64,000 bases of DNA, from positions 24,903,537 through 24,967,536 of the forward strand of contig NC_134428.1 in assembly GCF_030867145.1 (NCBI RefSeq). Direction: 5' to 3'. Of this stretch, positions 62,801 to 64,000 are shown piece after piece. The notes under the pieces were generated by a model, which searched no databases, was not told the origin of the DNA, and worked only from the letters and a program-made list of their open reading frames with translations. How positions within the stretch are numbered: the first letter of the stretch is position 1; each line of letters opens with the position of its first letter. A program made the translations under genes and the position numbers. This stretch comes from Opisthocomus hoazin (Eukaryota; Chordata; Aves; Opisthocomiformes; Opisthocomidae).

Positions 62801-62820
62801 GCTGGACCTCGGCTTTTCAG
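50827..62820 (+). CDS. SYNGR3: Synaptogyrin-3, first two coding exons (3' part outside the window)
   Basis: Four-pass MARVEL-family protein of synaptic vesicles; SYNGR3 associates with the dopamine transporter in mammals. Exon 1 (50827-50925) encodes MEGASFGAGRAGGAIDPLDF to TTW, and exon 2 (62580-62820) encodes IFSIVVFGSIVNECYVNKDS through QQISSVKDRKRAVLLDLGFS. Together they give 113 of about 229 residues. Transmembrane helix 1 spans the splice (TTW/IFSIVVFGSIV) and helix 2 is YGIAVGIIAFFGCIFFFVVD. The first luminal loop keeps two cysteines (LLCIF, SACSYG). MEGASFGAGRAG and the LLDLGFSG junction fit SYNGR3 better than SYNGR1 (MEGGAYGAGKAG, LSDIGVS). Exon 2 ends in phase 1 with a GTACGT donor. 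The next exon (GLWSFLWF in human) is not found before 64000. Intron 1 is 11.65 kb. Confidence 0.95.
50926..52929. other. SYNGR3 intron 1, left part
   Basis: GC-rich, no nested gene or repeat recognised in this part apart from its promoter-proximal CpG content. Confidence 0.5.
52930..53335 (-). mobile_element. CR1 LINE 3' fragment, older subfamily, in SYNGR3 intron 1
   Basis: The plus strand begins ATCATAGAATTATAGAATCA (reversed terminal octamers), followed by the CR1 3' region. On the minus strand it reads LGLFSMEKRRLWGDLRAAAS, KKFFTVRVLRPWHRLPREAA and LDWMIYKVLSNPNHSVIL. It differs clearly in sequence from the other copies, so it is a separate and probably older subfamily. Confidence 0.92.
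53336..62579. other. SYNGR3 intron 1, right part
   Basis: About 9.2 kb. No exon series, RNA gene or further CR1 copy recognised. Scattered frames of 100-170 codons show no family motifs. The stretch around 58.82-58.98 kb is AT-rich with A and T runs. Confidence 0.5.
59019..59074. repeat. Three-copy 18-19 bp tandem repeat
   Basis: GGAAAGCTTGTTTTCACT, GGAAAGCCTTGTTTTCACT and GAAAAGCATGTTTTGACAG follow each other, the third being diverged. Confidence 0.85.
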
Positions 62821-64000
62821 GTACGTCTCTGGCTTCGCCGAGCTTGTGAAGGACAATGCTGGCTCCGTGGGCAGCGCGGGGTTGTTGCTGTGCCCTGCAG
62901 CTCCACGCTGGAGTCCTTACCTCCCATGGCGTGGCACGACGCGTGTGCCTCTGTCGGGGAGGACAGGGGTGGCAGATGGGTTGTCCCATCCGGCCGTGAG
63001 CTCAGAGGCAGCAGCGAGGGAGCCGGTGCGTGGCAGCCAGGGGACCGTGGGGTGTCCCACTCGTCTGTGTCACTTCTGCAGTCGGAGGCATTTGCTGAGC
63101 TGGGTTCGGTGAGGCCACACAGAGAACCGCAGCTTGGTGGTCGCATCTCGGAGACCAGACAGGGTGTTTTCCCCTCCCACATCTCCTGTTGCTGGCTCAA
63201 GCAAGTGTCGTTCCATCAGTTACACCTGGGTCTGTTTTCACTTTGTGCGTGTGTGTTTTCGAGCAAAGCAGAAACGCGCTTCTGCACACCACTATAACCC
63301 CACGCTGCCTCCAGGACTGCGGTGTGCAGGTGGGTCTGGCCTTCCCAAGAGCTTCTGTGGCTCTTCTGCACCATCTTGGGCTCATCCACGTGACCATGAG
63401 CAGGCAGGATGCCTTGAGCTGGGAGAGGCTCCGCTCGCCTGCTGTGGGATTTGCCCAGCTGACTTTGCAGCTGACGTTCTCCATTTCCAGGCTCTGGTGT
63501 TAGCGAAGTCTGAAGGTGATTTATCCAGCACAAACATCGCTGGTGGCTCTCTGGTCCCAGATGAAGACATCTGTCATCACCTCCCTGCTTGTTTTTCGGG
63601 ATGTGCTGTCCTTGCTGGAAAGCTTATTTCTATGCTGCTAGAGCGCCAGCGTCCAGCCCTCGTTAGCTGATATTTACAGCCGCTTCTGTGGGGCTCGGTG
63701 CCTGCAACCCTTCAGCTCAGACGAAGGGGAACATCACATCCATCTTGTGGCGATGCTGTGTGCCGCGGTGCGAGGCTCTGATCCTCCCGGCCTTCCACCT
63801 CCTAACAGCCGTTCTCGCCCCTGCCAGGCGTGTGTGAAACGGCACCGCTCTCAATCTCTGCCTCATTCCTCTTTTGCACTTGGCATGCATTTTGTGGGCA
63901 TTCACGGGCTTCAGCGGCGAGCTGGAGGAGCCAGGTTCTGCCCTGCAAGGTCTCTGCCTCTGCAGCTCCTTACCTTTCTCGCTGCTCTTGTACAATCCCT
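62821..64000. other. SYNGR3 intron 2 (start) to window end
   Basis: The sequence following the exon 2 donor. No third exon of SYNGR3 is present and nothing else is recognised. Confidence 0.55.

Overview
The window reads as a GC-rich bird chromosome segment, most likely a microchromosome. All genes have vertebrate GT-AG exon structure with short introns. The interspersed repeats I recognise are CR1 LINEs with the avian ATTCTGTG-type 3' tails. Gene order matches the block on human 16p13.3: RPL3L, NDUFB10, RPS2, SNHG9, TBL3, NOXO1, GFER, SYNGR3. The mammalian RNF151 gene is not in its expected slot. The bird assignment is inferred from repeats and compactness, and I cannot name a species.

Layout. 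1-58 (-) is the second exon of RPL3L, running off the left edge. 1.57-3.52 kb (+) is NDUFB10 in four exons, with a minisatellite in intron 1 and a tandemly duplicated ZNF143/NRF1-type module in its promoter. 4.06-7.26 kb (-) is RPS2, convergent with NDUFB10. It shares a head-to-head promoter with a spliced non-coding gene at about 7.47-7.99 kb (+), whose intron folds into a textbook H/ACA snoRNA (SNHG9/SNORA78 by position). 8.24-19.07 kb (+) is TBL3, complete in 22 exons. 20.3-25.2 kb (-) is NOXO1, complete in eight coding exons. 25.2-35.9 kb has no gene I can recognise. 35.95-38.14 kb (+) is GFER, with a C-rich minisatellite in intron 1. 38.3-50.8 kb is gene-poor and holds two CR1 tails and a GTGGTGTCC-type minisatellite with a 133-bp higher-order period. 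50.83 kb to past the right edge (+) is SYNGR3: exon 1, an 11.7-kb intron, exon 2, with the rest outside.

Functions. RPL3L and RPS2 are ribosomal proteins. The H/ACA RNA would guide pseudouridylation, and TBL3 is a subunit of the U3-containing SSU processome, so four neighbours serve ribosome production. NDUFB10 (complex I) and GFER (the sulfhydryl oxidase of the MIA40 pathway) act in the mitochondrial intermembrane space. NOXO1 organises NADPH oxidase 1, and SYNGR3 is a synaptic vesicle protein. I worked out exon boundaries by reading splice sites and codon phase and checking them against remembered vertebrate proteins. No database search was run.
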